Shown here one piece after another: positions 23,805-33,980 of a DNA stretch of 64,000 nucleotides. Position numbers and translations under genes: made by a program. Numbering within the stretch: the stretch's first letter is position 1; each line of letters starts with the position of its first letter. This DNA comes from Magnaporthiopsis rhizophila (Eukaryota > Ascomycota > Sordariomycetes > Magnaporthales > Magnaporthaceae): the NCBI GenBank assembly GCA_003049465.1, contig PYSS01000039.1:216106-280105 (forward strand). Direction: 5' to 3'. Under the pieces are notes generated by a model. It did not search any database. It saw nothing but the letters and a program-made list of their open reading frames with translations, and was not told where the DNA came from.

Positions 23805-26800
23805 AGGAGTGGCCAACACTGGTCACTGATACCACGACTTCCACCACCCGGAATTCGGCCCGAGGCGCGCAGACTTGGCCAGCGTTGTATGGTCAGTGGT
23901 TCTGGTCTGTCACCCAAGGCTAGCGTCTCCCGTTCCGACGCGGGAGCTGTGGTTTCGCCATTCCACCGGGACGAGGACAGCCAATGTTTGCATCGGTCTC
24001 CGGCAGACGTGTGACATGTGTAATGAAATCAATCGTGTTGCCTTGTACTTTTTGAGCCTTCACTCGAGATTGTAGAGACGGTGCTTTTTCACTTGAGATT
24101 ATGGAGACACTGTTTATTCACTCGAGATTATAGAAACGGTGCTTTTTTCACTCGGTCATATATCTTCCGCAGGACGCTCCTTGGGGCCGCGTATACATGC
24201 TGCTGTGGTACCGGGTCTGTCTTTTCGGTATGCTTACCACCTTGATGCGTTGGCGAACGGGGATCACTGAAATATCAGCTTGTGCACCTCGACGTGACAA
24301 GCTGGTAATGAAGGCGGATTCAAACCACTCCGAAGTCTGTGACACCTGCTGTGTCGGGAAGCCAGCCTGGATGGCGTGGCTCCGAAGCGAGGCGCGGTCT
24401 TGGGCCGTCTAAGGCTCCATCCATCCACCACTCGCATTCCGGAACGCACACCTCGTGATGGCCAATGATGTCTTTTGGTGTGCAGTCCTGTGTTCAAGAG
24501 GCTTTCTGGGTTGCACGACGAACACTCAGTCTGCTGCAGGAAATCAGCCTAGCCTAGACCTCGCGGGCTGGGCTTTGAGGGGTAGCCTTTATAAGCGCAG
24601 TGTCACAGTGAAGTATGACTCTTTCTCGAGTGGGACAGATGCCGTTTGGTCGACGGCGACCTTGGATAGCTGATTTGCTGGTGGCTCCTTCTGCTTGCCA
24701 AGGAGCGGGCTGGAGCAGGGGGCTGTGCCGCCGGCTAGCTTGGAGCGTGTGTGCTAGGCCGGGTCTGGAAAATGTTTCGAAACTGATCTGCCGGGACAAA
24801 TGGCCGCCTGCAGAGACAGGCTAGGGCGGGTGGGGCCGACCGATGAGCAACACAGTCATCGAGTCTGCACTTTTGCACGACGGGCACCTCACCCCCCCTT
24901 GTCGTCGCGCCAGTTCAAAAAGCCCGTCGCGCCCACCACCAAGCAACCGTCGCCCACCAACCCCGACGCGTCAACATGGACGCGACTTTTTGTTGTTCCT
25001 TTCCCCCGTCGCCATGGTTCCCTGGGGCGGGCCCAGGCGCGCCCCCCGCCGTCGTCCGAACCCTTCCCAGTTTCCGTCCAAAGCCATCGCAAGAGCCGGG
25101 GCCGACCGATCGATGTACCCCACCCTACTCGTCCGCCCTCGTCCCATCAACACTGGCAGCAGAACCGTGGGAGAAGTGTCCGAGCCTGGGCCACGGCGCC
25201 CAATCTCGTCCCGCCGCCAGACGGGGCCCAATGCCGTCCGCATTGTGCATGCTGTCGGGAGCTACCTTCCCACGTCAGCGGCGACAACGAAGCTTCAGGG
25301 TCCTGGATGGGCACCTATCACACTCCAAGAGTGCAGCGAAACCGCAGCCCAAGGCCTAAAAAAAAGAGCCTGAGGAGAAACATGTGTCGGCCCGCCGTTG
25401 CTCGGCCAGAACCCAAACCCCCCTTTTCGAGCCACGCCACAGCAGCCCAGCCAAGCAACGACGGCGCTTGTTTCGTTTTGTTGTCGAAAAAGAACGAGGG
25501 AGGTGAGGGGCGCGTCTACGTGTCGATTTCCCGTCAGTTTGGCGTTGGCTACTGCAAGGGGAAGGCTGCAGGGCGGAGCGAATCAGGAGCGGGCAAGTGC
25601 CAGCAGCCACGCAGCCACGCTTATCGATAGCGCTTGCTACCCCACACCGCCGTCGAAGAGTCAAACAAGTGGGGTTTCTGAGTTGCAAGCTGCAGCTCGT
25701 CCTCGACCAACCCCCTGCCTTTTTTCTTTTGTTTTTTTTTACCTCAGGTCCCCTCGAACAAGGGGGTGGTGGTGCACCACGAGGGGAATCATCTGCAACC
25801 AGTCATCGAGGCCCCACGGCAAGCGGCCCAGACGGTCCTGCAGCAGACCTGCATACGCCCGCCTGAGGCGACTAGGACGGCATGCAGCCGTCGGGCCAGT
25901 CAGAGGCTACGGCGCGGTCGTTGTGGCTCTCGAGCGACGACGGCTCCTCGAGCGACGGACGGTGTTACCCACCTCCACCCTTGTGGCTCAACCGGACTAG
26001 CAGGCATTGGCAGCATATGCATGCGCATCCATCAACCTCTCTGTGAGTCACTCATCCACCACCAGTCAATCTCGACCGACAAGGTCCCGGGGCGACATGG
26101 TCAAGCGGGGAGATGCATCGGCAAGACACCAGAGCAGCGTCGCACGAGGCCGACTGGCGTCGTCGGCGGAGCGCGCAAAAGGTGGGTGCAGGGGAGTCTC
26201 GACGAGGGGAGAAAAAGAGAAGGCGCAAAAGTCAATGGACTGGGGGTGGTGTTTGCTGATCCCGCATCACCAAAAAGACACACCGCTTGGTATAACTGGC
26301 TGCCTCCTGGTCTGTCTCGAGCGTCCAATCCCCCCAGCCAATTCCTTGTCTTTCTTCCTCGCTCGGATCAAAGACATCCACCCCAAATCCCACTCCCAGT
26401 TCCCGTCTCCAGTCGGGCACGAACCGAGGCGGCCCCTCTATCAAATCAGGACTCGAGGTTTGGCGCGCTGATGGGAGTCAAATAACCTCGTCATCGGCCT
26501 TCTCCTCCGCTCTTTACTACCCCCCTCCCCTTCCTCCTCTTTGACCTCATCATCGCCCGGTGCGCGCTGCCTGTCTGGCTCTTTTTATTAGTGTATTCTT
26601 GTATATGTTTTGCTGCCATTGTTTAATCTTATTCTATCAATATCACCCATCTGATGCTCGCTGAGCTTTGTTGAGACATCCCCACATCCATACGTTATAC
26701 CCGGGTACACACCTATAACCAGCAGAGAGAAAGAAACGGACAAGCAACCGTGACATAACAGACGCGATAGGAGCCGAATTCCCTCAGACTCACACGCCAC

Positions 26801-26842
26801 AGCACACATATCAGTAGTGCACCGCCGCGACATGTTGCAGTC
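23805..26842. other. Intergenic region, 3 kb
   Basis: 3' flank of the Air gene and long upstream region of the F-box-like gene. It holds the 29-30 bp tandem repeat at 24061-24155. The open frames around 24.8-26.5 kb are Arg/Pro/Ser-rich in every frame and show no domain, so no gene is called. A long 5' leader or unrecognised first exon of the next gene could lie in 26.5-26.8 kb. Confidence 0.5.
24061..24155. repeat. Tandem repeat, about 29-30 bp, three copies plus a partial
   Basis: Units start at 24061, 24090 and 24119, with a partial copy at 24149. The consensus runs CACTCGAGATTATAGAGACG then a GTGCTTTTT-like T-rich end. Copies differ at a few positions each. It lies about 250 bp downstream of the Air stop codon, so it may fall within or just past that 3' UTR. 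Confidence 0.85.
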
Positions 26843-29437
26843 ATGGCCACTGGACCAATCTCGTTCTACTGCCTCTGGCAGGAGGAGCGCATCCGTGAGA
26901 CGCTGTTCGAGCTCCTCGCCAAGGAGGATATTTGCTCCGTCAGACTCGCCAACTCGGCGTGCTGCAACCTCGTTACCAAGCGCCTCTTCCTACGAACCAA
27001 CCTGAACTTCAGCGCAAACACCTTCACCAAGACCTCGAGGATCCAGGCCTTGACCCGGATCGGTCACCACATCCAGCACCTCACCTTCAGCTTTGCCCAC
27101 TCAGAGTCTACCTTCCTGCCTCCGTTGGTGCACCCGGAAACGGGCCAGGAGATCAGCTTCCTGTACACGCCCTATACCCACATGGTATCGTCTCTGACGC
27201 GGCCCAAGTACGCCAACTCGGAGCTGGGCGACATCCTCACGCAGCAGTACCCACCGCTGTTCCATGCGGCAACCAACGTGCCGTCTTTCATCAATGCCCT
27301 GCGGCACCTGCCCAACATGCGTCACCTGACCATCCGCTGTCCCGGTCAGGACGCCAGGGAGCGCTACCGGCGGGACATTGTCGACTACGCACTCATCAGC
27401 CTGCGCATCTCGCTGGAGCGGGCGCCGCTGCACAAGCTGAACAAGCTGACGCTGGCGAGCGTCCACCCGGCCGCCTTCAACTACTTGCGCCACGTGCCTG
27501 GTTTTGGTTGTACGCCGTCAGCCGGCCGCAGGTGGCGCCAGATCCGCAAGCTCTATCTCCAGGTCGACGCCTGGGACTTTTATGGGCCCTCGCCAGGATT
27601 AGATCACCTGAAGATCATTGACGACTTCATCCGTCACCTGGCTCCGACGCTGGAGAAGCTGTCCTTCACCTGGATCGGCCGCAAGGGGCCTTGCCCCATT
27701 GCGCTGCACGCGGATCCGCTGTTCGCACCGCCGCGCACGAGCAAGAAGCTCTTCAACGAGGTCACCTCTCCCATGAGCCCGTTGCCGCCAGCCCCCGCGC
27801 GCGCACCCATGATGCTGCCGCGTCTGAAGCGCCTCATGATGCGAAACGCCACCATGAGCGCTCCGCAGGTGTCAAGCTTGATTCGCACGCACCAGGCCAC
27901 GGTGCGCGAGTTTGACTTTGAGAACGTCGTGCTGCTTCATGGTGGAAGCTGGGACGATGCCCTTAGCCCGCTCACGGACCAAAACAGCGACCGTGGCAGC
28001 GATGTCTGGTCACGGCACTCCATCGGCAGCGTCATCGCCGACCGGCCCGGTTCCGCAAAGGTGCAGAGCGCGCCGCCGTCGCCGGCGCCCTCGGGCGAGG
28101 TTGAGCTGCCGTCCCCATCGGCCGCTGCCGAGGCTGCCTCTAGGGAGCTGCTCGACCTTGACGTCGAGGGGTTAGAAAACTTCCTCGGACTGAACGGCAG
28201 CCTCGGTGATTTGCCTACCCCGCGCACGTCGCCGAGCCGTCCCCATTTCATGGTGCCCGCGCCCACCACCATAGCCGAGGAGGACGAAGAGTACCAGGAG
28301 GCCCGGGTCGACGCGGAAGAAAGCGACGACGGACTGGCCTCGGACATTGCAGCGGCAAAGGAGGCCAGCATGTCCATCAGCACCAAGCTGCATAAAAAAC
28401 AAGTGCGTCGGCGCAGAAGACCCGCGACGACGCGCGAGGACGACGAGACAGAGGTTGAAGACCAGCGGCGCCGTCACCGCCATCACAAGCACAAGGACGA
28501 CGAGAAGGCCCGTGAGCGGACCAGTGACAGGCACGACAAACATCGGGAACGGGACAGCAGCCGAACGCGCGATGGCAATGGACATTCGTCCCGGCGTCGG
28601 CACCGATCCCGCTCATCGCACAAAAAGCGCGGCCACCATGTCAGGCACAGACACGAGAGGCGCGAGGCCGAAGACAAGAGGAAGAGGCCCGAGACACCAC
28701 CCCCAGTCATGCCCGAGGTTGTGCTGGCCGAAGGTGATGACGTATTTGCGCCGTCGCCACGTGGCAGCCCTGCTGCGGCATCGTCGTCGTTATCGTCGCC
28801 GTGCCGCCTGGGCTCGCCTAGCTTCAACATCTCGGCGCCGATCCTGTCCCGCGATCCGATGCCGCCCCTGCTCCTGCTTAGGCCGACGGTGTACGAACCA
28901 GCACAGCAGGGACCACAGGTACGCAGCCCTGTGGACACAACACCGACCAGGCCGCAGGGTCGGCGGCGCGGGTCCGACGGCAGCCTGGACAACAGCGTCA
29001 ACGACGACGGGCTGTCGCCGGTGCAGCGCAACCTCGAACAGGAGGAGGCGCACCGGATCCTGGCCGAGGACGCGGCGGCGCGCACGTCGGCGCTGCAGAA
29101 GGCCAAGGCCGCCGTCATGCACCGCCTCGCCCGCAAGCTGGGCAGTGGCCCTGGCCCCGCCACCAACCCCTATCCCGGCGGGGTTGGTGTTGGTGTTGCT
29201 GTCGGCGGGCCTCTCTTTGGCGCGGCCCCGCCCGACTTGGCGCGCGCCGACCCCAACAGCCACAACGGGCCGGCTGGTAGCGTCGGCGGCCATCCCCATG
29301 CGGGTGTCCCGTCGGGCATCATGGGCTTCCGCCTGCGTGAGGGCCTCTTTGGCGCAAAGAGCTCTGTGTCTGTGGCGCAGAGCCACCAGAGCATCGACAG
29401 CAACACGGCATTGGTGCCGTTGATCTTCAGTCGGTAA
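26843..29437 (+). CDS. F-box-like protein with Arg/His/Ser-rich region
   Basis: Single exon, 864 aa. Residues about 10-55 (ETLFELLAKEDICSVRLANS and following) resemble an F-box: a leucine-rich helix, a 'DICSVRLAN' step and C-C-N-L-V. Residues 55-380 form an ordered region with repeated L-x-x-L and H-L-x-x-L-x-x-x patterns like the degenerate leucine-rich repeats that follow F-boxes in fungal substrate receptors. Residues about 400-560 are acidic and Ser-rich. Residues 530-640 are very rich in Arg, His, Lys and Asp, including alternating R-H-R-H-H-K-H-K. The C-terminus is Gly/Pro-rich. If the F-box is real, the protein would recruit substrates to an SCF ubiquitin ligase. The RH/RS-like block points to the nucleus. 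The substrate is unknown. Confidence 0.75.
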   Translation: MATGPISFYCLWQEERIRETLFELLAKEDICSVRLANSACCNLVTKRLFLRTNLNFSANTFTKTSRIQALTRIGHHIQHLTFSFAHSESTFLPPLVHPETGQEISFLYTPYTHMVSSLTRPKYANSELGDILTQQYPPLFHAATNVPSFINALRHLPNMRHLTIRCPGQDARERYRRDIVDYALISLRISLERAPLHKLNKLTLASVHPAAFNYLRHVPGFGCTPSAGRRWRQIRKLYLQVDAWDFYGPSPGLDHLKIIDDFIRHLAPTLEKLSFTWIGRKGPCPIALHADPLFAPPRTSKKLFNEVTSPMSPLPPAPARAPMMLPRLKRLMMRNATMSAPQVSSLIRTHQATVREFDFENVVLLHGGSWDDALSPLTDQNSDRGSDVWSRHSIGSVIADRPGSAKVQSAPPSPAPSGEVELPSPSAAAEAASRELLDLDVEGLENFLGLNGSLGDLPTPRTSPSRPHFMVPAPTTIAEEDEEYQEARVDAEESDDGLASDIAAAKEASMSISTKLHKKQVRRRRRPATTREDDETEVEDQRRRHRHHKHKDDEKARERTSDRHDKHRERDSSRTRDGNGHSSRRRHRSRSSHKKRGHHVRHRHERREAEDKRKRPETPPPVMPEVVLAEGDDVFAPSPRGSPAAASSSLSSPCRLGSPSFNISAPILSRDPMPPLLLLRPTVYEPAQQGPQVRSPVDTTPTRPQGRRRGSDGSLDNSVNDDGLSPVQRNLEQEEAHRILAEDAAARTSALQKAKAAVMHRLARKLGSGPGPATNPYPGGVGVGVAVGGPLFGAAPPDLARADPNSHNGPAGSVGGHPHAGVPSGIMGFRLREGLFGAKSSVSVAQSHQSIDSNTALVPLIFSR

Positions 29438-30336
29438 CTAAAAAGAATTAAGGGTTTGAATACCAGGTTTGACGATGCCACGATTTTTACTCTTTCATTC
29501 AACGATGCCTTGATTCTACGACTTCTCCATGCAATGTTCCTTATTGCAACGATCATTATTTGAATCTACGATCTTTATGTTTCTTTTCATTTGTGTTTTT
29601 TTAGGGATGACGCGAAGCATACCGGCGCACCTCGGTGTTCAGGGCGGGCTCTCGTGGATGGACTGGGGACAAAGAAAACGCGACGGATTATTACGTGCCA
29701 TCTGGGTATTTCGAGCTGGTGTGCTCGCGCTGTACGAACTTATGACACATCTCACCGATCTTTGGTCTTGTTCCTGTGAAGAAAAACAAAAAGGGGGGTG
29801 TGTGTGTGCCAGAAACTGCTTGCTGGTCGCCTCTTCCTCCCCCGTCAGCCACAAGACCATTGCAGCGACTAGAGCCTTCCATAGCGGACGCCACCAGGCC
29901 GCATTGGATCCGCGAGCTGATCTTCGGCTGGCCGGGAGCTGGGTTGGGACTCGCCGCTGGGCTAGCAGGGGTCTGGATCCGTCCAGCCGCCGCCGCATCC
30001 TGGGAAATATCGAATATGGCTTGGCGCTAGCCTCTCAGCCGAGGCAGCCCGCCTTCAGCGCTCGCAAGCTCACCGTGACACGGGCTGGGATCATGGCGAG
30101 GTGTAATTTCGGGCATCTAGCCCGACCGCTCCTCCCGTTCGCTCGTTCGCGGGAGATAAATAGCCGGATTCCGTGGCAGCCGTTTGGGCAAGAAACGCCT
30201 GTCTACTTTCTTCACCACCACCAACCATCCTTCTTTCCGGCTAGCACTCGTTTCCAAAAGCCAACAGCCACTCCTCTGTCGCAGCCATCCGCTCATTCTT
30301 TTACGAACACACGCACACACACACCACAACCAAAAA
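29438..30336. other. Intergenic region, 0.9 kb
   Basis: 3' flank of the F-box-like gene and promoter of the 8-Cys gene. A TATA-like GATAAATAG lies at about 30154, some 180 bp before the next ATG, and a CA-rich leader (ACACACGCACACACACACC) precedes it. No gene is seen. Confidence 0.5.
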
Positions 30337-30614
30337 ATGGCTCCCCGCAGCATCGTCCTCCTCGCCCTGGGCGCCCTCGCCGTCCAGGCCAACATGCTGC
30401 TGCCCCGCGCCGGCAGGGACGGTGGCCTCGACGACGCCATCTGGTCCGTCTGCACCACGGACGTCGCCGCCAAGACCATGTCGTACGAGAGCTGCTACTC
30501 GAGCGCCTTTCTGTCCATCGCCGGTTGCAAGGGGAGCCCGGAAGCGTGCGGCTGCACCCTGGCTTCGGCCCTGGTCAAGTATGTGCTTCCCCTTTGCCGG
30601 TATCATAGCTGCTA

Positions 30615-30664
<50 letters not shown>

Positions 30665-31125
30665 CATGCTAACATCCGAGCCATAGGACATGTCTCCCCA
30701 TCGTATGTCCCACGGCCTTGGCGTCGTCCCTCCTCTCGGCGGGCTGCGACGCCCTGATCGGCAAGGCCACTGCGACGGCGACGAACGGCGGTTCCATCGC
30801 CAGGTCGACGGCGACGGCGGGCAAGACGGCTGCCACCGCCAGCGGCTCGGTCTCGGGCCCGACCAAGACGGGCTCCATCTTCTCGACGTCTTCGCCCACG
30901 GGCTCCGCCGCGACCACGGGTGGCCCGTCCGGCTCTGGCTCCGGCTCCGGCTCCGGTTCGGGCTCTGGTTCGGGCTCTGGAGGCAGCGGCCCCGGCAGCA
31001 ACAACAACAACGGCAACGGCAGCCCGCAGACCACCTCGGCTAGCGCTCTCGCTGGCGATATGGCCGTGCCTGTGGTTGGTGGTGCCATTGCCGGTATCAT
31101 CGGTGCCTTGGCTGTGCTTCTGTGA
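30337..31125 (+). CDS. Secreted 8-cysteine GPI-anchored protein
   Basis: Two exons, 30337-30578 and 30687-31125, give 226 aa. The donor is GTATGT. The intron ends in TGCTAACATCC...CCATAG and restores K-T-C-L-P-I-V-C. A signal peptide spans residues 1-18. Eight Cys follow at 39, 53, 64, 71, 73, 83, 88 and 101. The spacing differs from the CFEM consensus, so this is CFEM-like only in having eight Cys and a GPI tail. Residues 105-205 are a Thr/Ser/Gly linker with a Gly-Ser dipeptide repeat and an Asn run, probably O-glycosylated. The C-terminus (VPVVGGAIAGIIGALAVLL) is a GPI signal. The predicted location is plasma membrane or cell wall. Function is unknown. Such proteins in other fungi include wall-structural and haem-binding members. 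Confidence 0.85.
30621..30660 (+). repeat. (GT)20 microsatellite inside an intron
   Basis: Twenty perfect GT units occupy over a third of the 108-nt intron (30579-30686) of the 8-Cys gene, between donor and branch site. Confidence 0.95.
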
Positions 31126-31623
31126 GATGAAATCCACGAGGGTGACGAACAGGGTGTATAATGTGTTCATGTCCAAGTAGCTGCATGTTTAATGTAATTA
31201 GTTGCTGTTCTGTCTCTGAGAGCTTCGGAATGAGATAATGTTTTGCGTTTTCCAGGGACGGGATGGCAGATAGGGATGCGATGCAGCGCTAAAGGAGGTG
31301 CTCCAGGTTCCCTGCCTCTCTCACCTCAACGAGGCTTGACTGAGGAACTGCAGGGCAGACAACCCAAAAAGCTTCTCACACTCGCCTCACTCGGGCCTCA
31401 CTTTTACCACAAGACAGTCAGCCGAGTCACAGCCGACAAACCCAGTCGAATCAACTCAGACGCATCTATGTTTGCTCCGAGATACTCTCAATCCACTCAT
31501 AAACAAAATCTCAACCAGATATCTGATTCGGAGACACAGTCAAGAAAAATAAAGCATTGATCCTCATCGAAACTCTGTCACATTCATTCACTCTCCCCTC
31601 GTCCTTCGAAAGCGTCCCCAGCA
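31126..31623. other. Intergenic region, about 500 bp
   Basis: 3' flank of the 8-Cys gene and likely promoter/leader of the next gene. The last 200 bp are rich in CACTC/TCAAC-type sequence, as in many fungal leaders. No gene is called. Confidence 0.4.
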
Positions 31624-33435
31624 ATGAATGGCAAAGACAACACGGGCGATAAGAGCAGCCCTGCGTCTAAAAAAGAGTGGCCTCGCTCCCGCATCATGGA
31701 CCACAAGATCCGCCTCAGCGGCTTTTCGGCCTTCGGTCCCGGCAAGCAAGGCCGTTGTATCCCCTCAAGAGACAGAAGCCCGCCGTCGCGGCCACCAGCA
31801 CCACCGACCACACCCACACCGGCCGCCTCTGGAGCGGCGACGCCGTCGACGCCCGAGAACGCCAAGGGAAGGGGGCTGAACGTCCGCGATCTCGTCAGAC
31901 GAATCGAGAAGTCCGGCACCAGGAACAAACCCGACACCAGCACAAGCCCGGGCGAGGTGACATTGGCGGCCAAAGGCAAGGTTAAGGAGGACCAGGGAGC
32001 CGCGACGATGTTGCCGTCGCCCAAGAGAAGGGTTGGGGCCGCTGCCGTCCCCCAGGCCCACCGCCACCGCTTTCTGCTGCCGCTGGTCACGCCGGCCGCA
32101 ACGCCACCACCGCCGCAGCAGCAGCCGCCGTTACAGCAACAGCAAGACGGTCTCCGCTCTCACGGCTTCCGTCGCTGCTATGACGGCACGGCGGCAGTAG
32201 CAGCAGCAGCGCCTCCACCACCCGTTGACTCCCTTGTGTCGACCATCCCTACGTCGGGCAAGAAGACCCCGGTGGCAGCCTTGCCAACGCCGTCGCAGAT
32301 CAGAGATCAGATCAGCCAGCCCCCGCCGCCCGAATACTCGCTCGCCTCCGCACAGCACAGGGAACCCTTCAACAACCGTCCGCTGGCTCCGCGTCTAGAC
32401 GACGTTAACGGCGGTGCCGGCCAGAACGCAGCAGCGGCCAAGAAGGAGGCAGCCGTCCCGCAGAAGCAGCAGAAGCAGAAGCAGAAGCAGAAGCAGAAGC
32501 AGGGCATCGCGTGCTACCTGAAGACCAAAAAGTCCGCCCTCGACGTGTTCGCCATCAGCCTCAGCGGCAGCAGCAAAAACAGCAGCATCGCCACCGAGCC
32601 CAAGCCCAGGCTCAACAGCACCAAGACCGGCAGCTCTACCACCAGCGGCGGCGATGCCGTCATGCCCAGGGAGCAGTCACCTCGGACGATCGACGCCACC
32701 AAGATCAGCGCCGGAGAGCTCCGGAGGCGCCGTCCTCACCGCGAGAAGCCCGAGGTTGAAGCGAGAGACTCAGAGACAGGCGCCAAGGGGAGGTGCAGCA
32801 GCGATAAGACGATGGGCCCCGCAACGGCGAAAGCGGGCCGGGACGAGGAGCGTCGAGGCCGCGGTCCTTCAGTGCCGGGTGCTTCTCGCCCATCAGTCGA
32901 GAGAAAACCGACGCCTTACCCGTCCTCCATCGCCTCCATCGCCTCCTCGCCGCCCCCGGTCGACATCGACAACGGCAACGGCACATCGCGGTGGCGCTCC
33001 CTGGCCGAGTCCAAGGCCTTCTGGGAGGGCGTGCGGGCGACGCTCTTCATCCCCGACTACGAGATGGACGAGTACTCGCAGCAGCAGGACGAGGCGCGCT
33101 GGCTGAGGGCGCGCGAGGCCCATGAGCAGCGCTCCTTCTGGCAGCAGCAGCAACAGGCCCCGATGGCCAACGGAAGCGGCGCAAACTGCGCCCAGTGCGC
33201 CGTGGCCGTCGGGGACGGGACCGCATGTGGGCTGACGATGACGCCTCCGTCGTCACTGCCGCCCGTCACGCCCTGGGACCCCGCGGACGTGGCGCACAAG
33301 TCGGCCATGGTCACGCCGCTGCGGGCCAATTTCCGGCGGCACGAGTCCGGCGCCTCGGCAAGGTCGACTGAGGAGATGCTCAGCGAGCTGACGGACTTTT
33401 TGGGCGGTGACGGGTCTGACGTTGATTCACCGTGA
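31624..33435 (+). CDS. Disordered hypothetical protein
   Basis: Single exon, 603 aa, starting in a good context (CAGCAATGAATG). Most of the chain is Pro, Ala, Gln, Ser, Lys or Arg rich. A Gln-Lys alternation built from (CAGAAG)n lies near residues 279-293. The best-ordered stretch is about residues 455-500, a Trp-rich helical segment (RWRSLAESKAFWEGVRATLF, then I-P-D-Y-E-M-D-E-Y) followed by poly-Gln. The C-terminal 30 residues form a short acidic helix (E-E-M-L-S-E-L-T-D-F-L). There is no signal peptide or membrane segment. I recognise no family. The Trp-rich block may be a conserved binding motif. A real gene is favoured by the ORF length and by good composition over the last 150 residues. 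Confidence 0.6.
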   Translation: MNGKDNTGDKSSPASKKEWPRSRIMDHKIRLSGFSAFGPGKQGRCIPSRDRSPPSRPPAPPTTPTPAASGAATPSTPENAKGRGLNVRDLVRRIEKSGTRNKPDTSTSPGEVTLAAKGKVKEDQGAATMLPSPKRRVGAAAVPQAHRHRFLLPLVTPAATPPPPQQQPPLQQQQDGLRSHGFRRCYDGTAAVAAAAPPPPVDSLVSTIPTSGKKTPVAALPTPSQIRDQISQPPPPEYSLASAQHREPFNNRPLAPRLDDVNGGAGQNAAAAKKEAAVPQKQQKQKQKQKQKQGIACYLKTKKSALDVFAISLSGSSKNSSIATEPKPRLNSTKTGSSTTSGGDAVMPREQSPRTIDATKISAGELRRRRPHREKPEVEARDSETGAKGRCSSDKTMGPATAKAGRDEERRGRGPSVPGASRPSVERKPTPYPSSIASIASSPPPVDIDNGNGTSRWRSLAESKAFWEGVRATLFIPDYEMDEYSQQQDEARWLRAREAHEQRSFWQQQQQAPMANGSGANCAQCAVAVGDGTACGLTMTPPSSLPPVTPWDPADVAHKSAMVTPLRANFRRHESGASARSTEEMLSELTDFLGGDGSDVDSP

Positions 33436-33980
33436 TGTGTGTCATGGGCACGGCCACGTCATGGTAGTTCGCCGACACGGTTTGGTCGGGATAGAGATAC
33501 CTAACAGTTATCAGCGTTTGAACCTCGCTCAAATCTCGGCTCGAGGCCTCTGGTTCGAATGACTCACAGAGGGATCAAGGCCATGACCAAAAGTAACAGG
33601 AAAAGAATAAGGTGCATAAAGAGGGAAAAGACGATACGGTAATGGTTGTCCCGCACACAAAGCAATGCCATGACGTAGCCGTGTGACGATCTTATGTCCT
33701 ATCGGGAGCTGCTCTCGCTTTTTACGTAAACACAAATACGAATAAAGGGTACACGTCGGCAGGAAACAAGCTGATGACTGGGAGGATCCTGCTCGTCCAT
33801 TTACCAGACGGCGTATCTTGTTGCGCGGCTGTACATCCTGGGGTACAGTGCGGTGCTTCGGGCCAAGTTTAAAATGCATCTCTTTGGCTTATACCTCATC
33901 TTTTTGACCGCTTCTCAACCTCCTGTAGTCCTCCCAACTTGGATGAGCCAGTGGGCGTGAAAACGCACATACTCACCTGC
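33436..33980. other. Convergent intergenic region
   Basis: Space between the 3' ends of the disordered protein gene (+) and the aldolase-like gene (-). Nothing recognisable is present. Terminators of both genes must lie here. Confidence 0.4.

Noticed and set aside
24800..25630. 276-codon plus-strand frame upstream of the F-box-like gene
   Set aside because: Composition is Arg/Pro/Ser-rich in all three overlapping frames, which is expected of GC-rich non-coding DNA. No domain or conserved motif is present.
30301..31176. Long minus-strand frame with a Thr-His repeat opposite the 8-Cys gene
   Set aside because: It is the antisense reading of the (GT)20 intron and Gly-Ser codons. The plus strand has signal peptide, Cys pattern, splice sites and GPI tail.
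33551..33562. GGTTCGAAT tRNA T-arm-like sequence (also near 49777)
   Set aside because: No acceptor stem, anticodon arm or D-arm can be folded around either copy.
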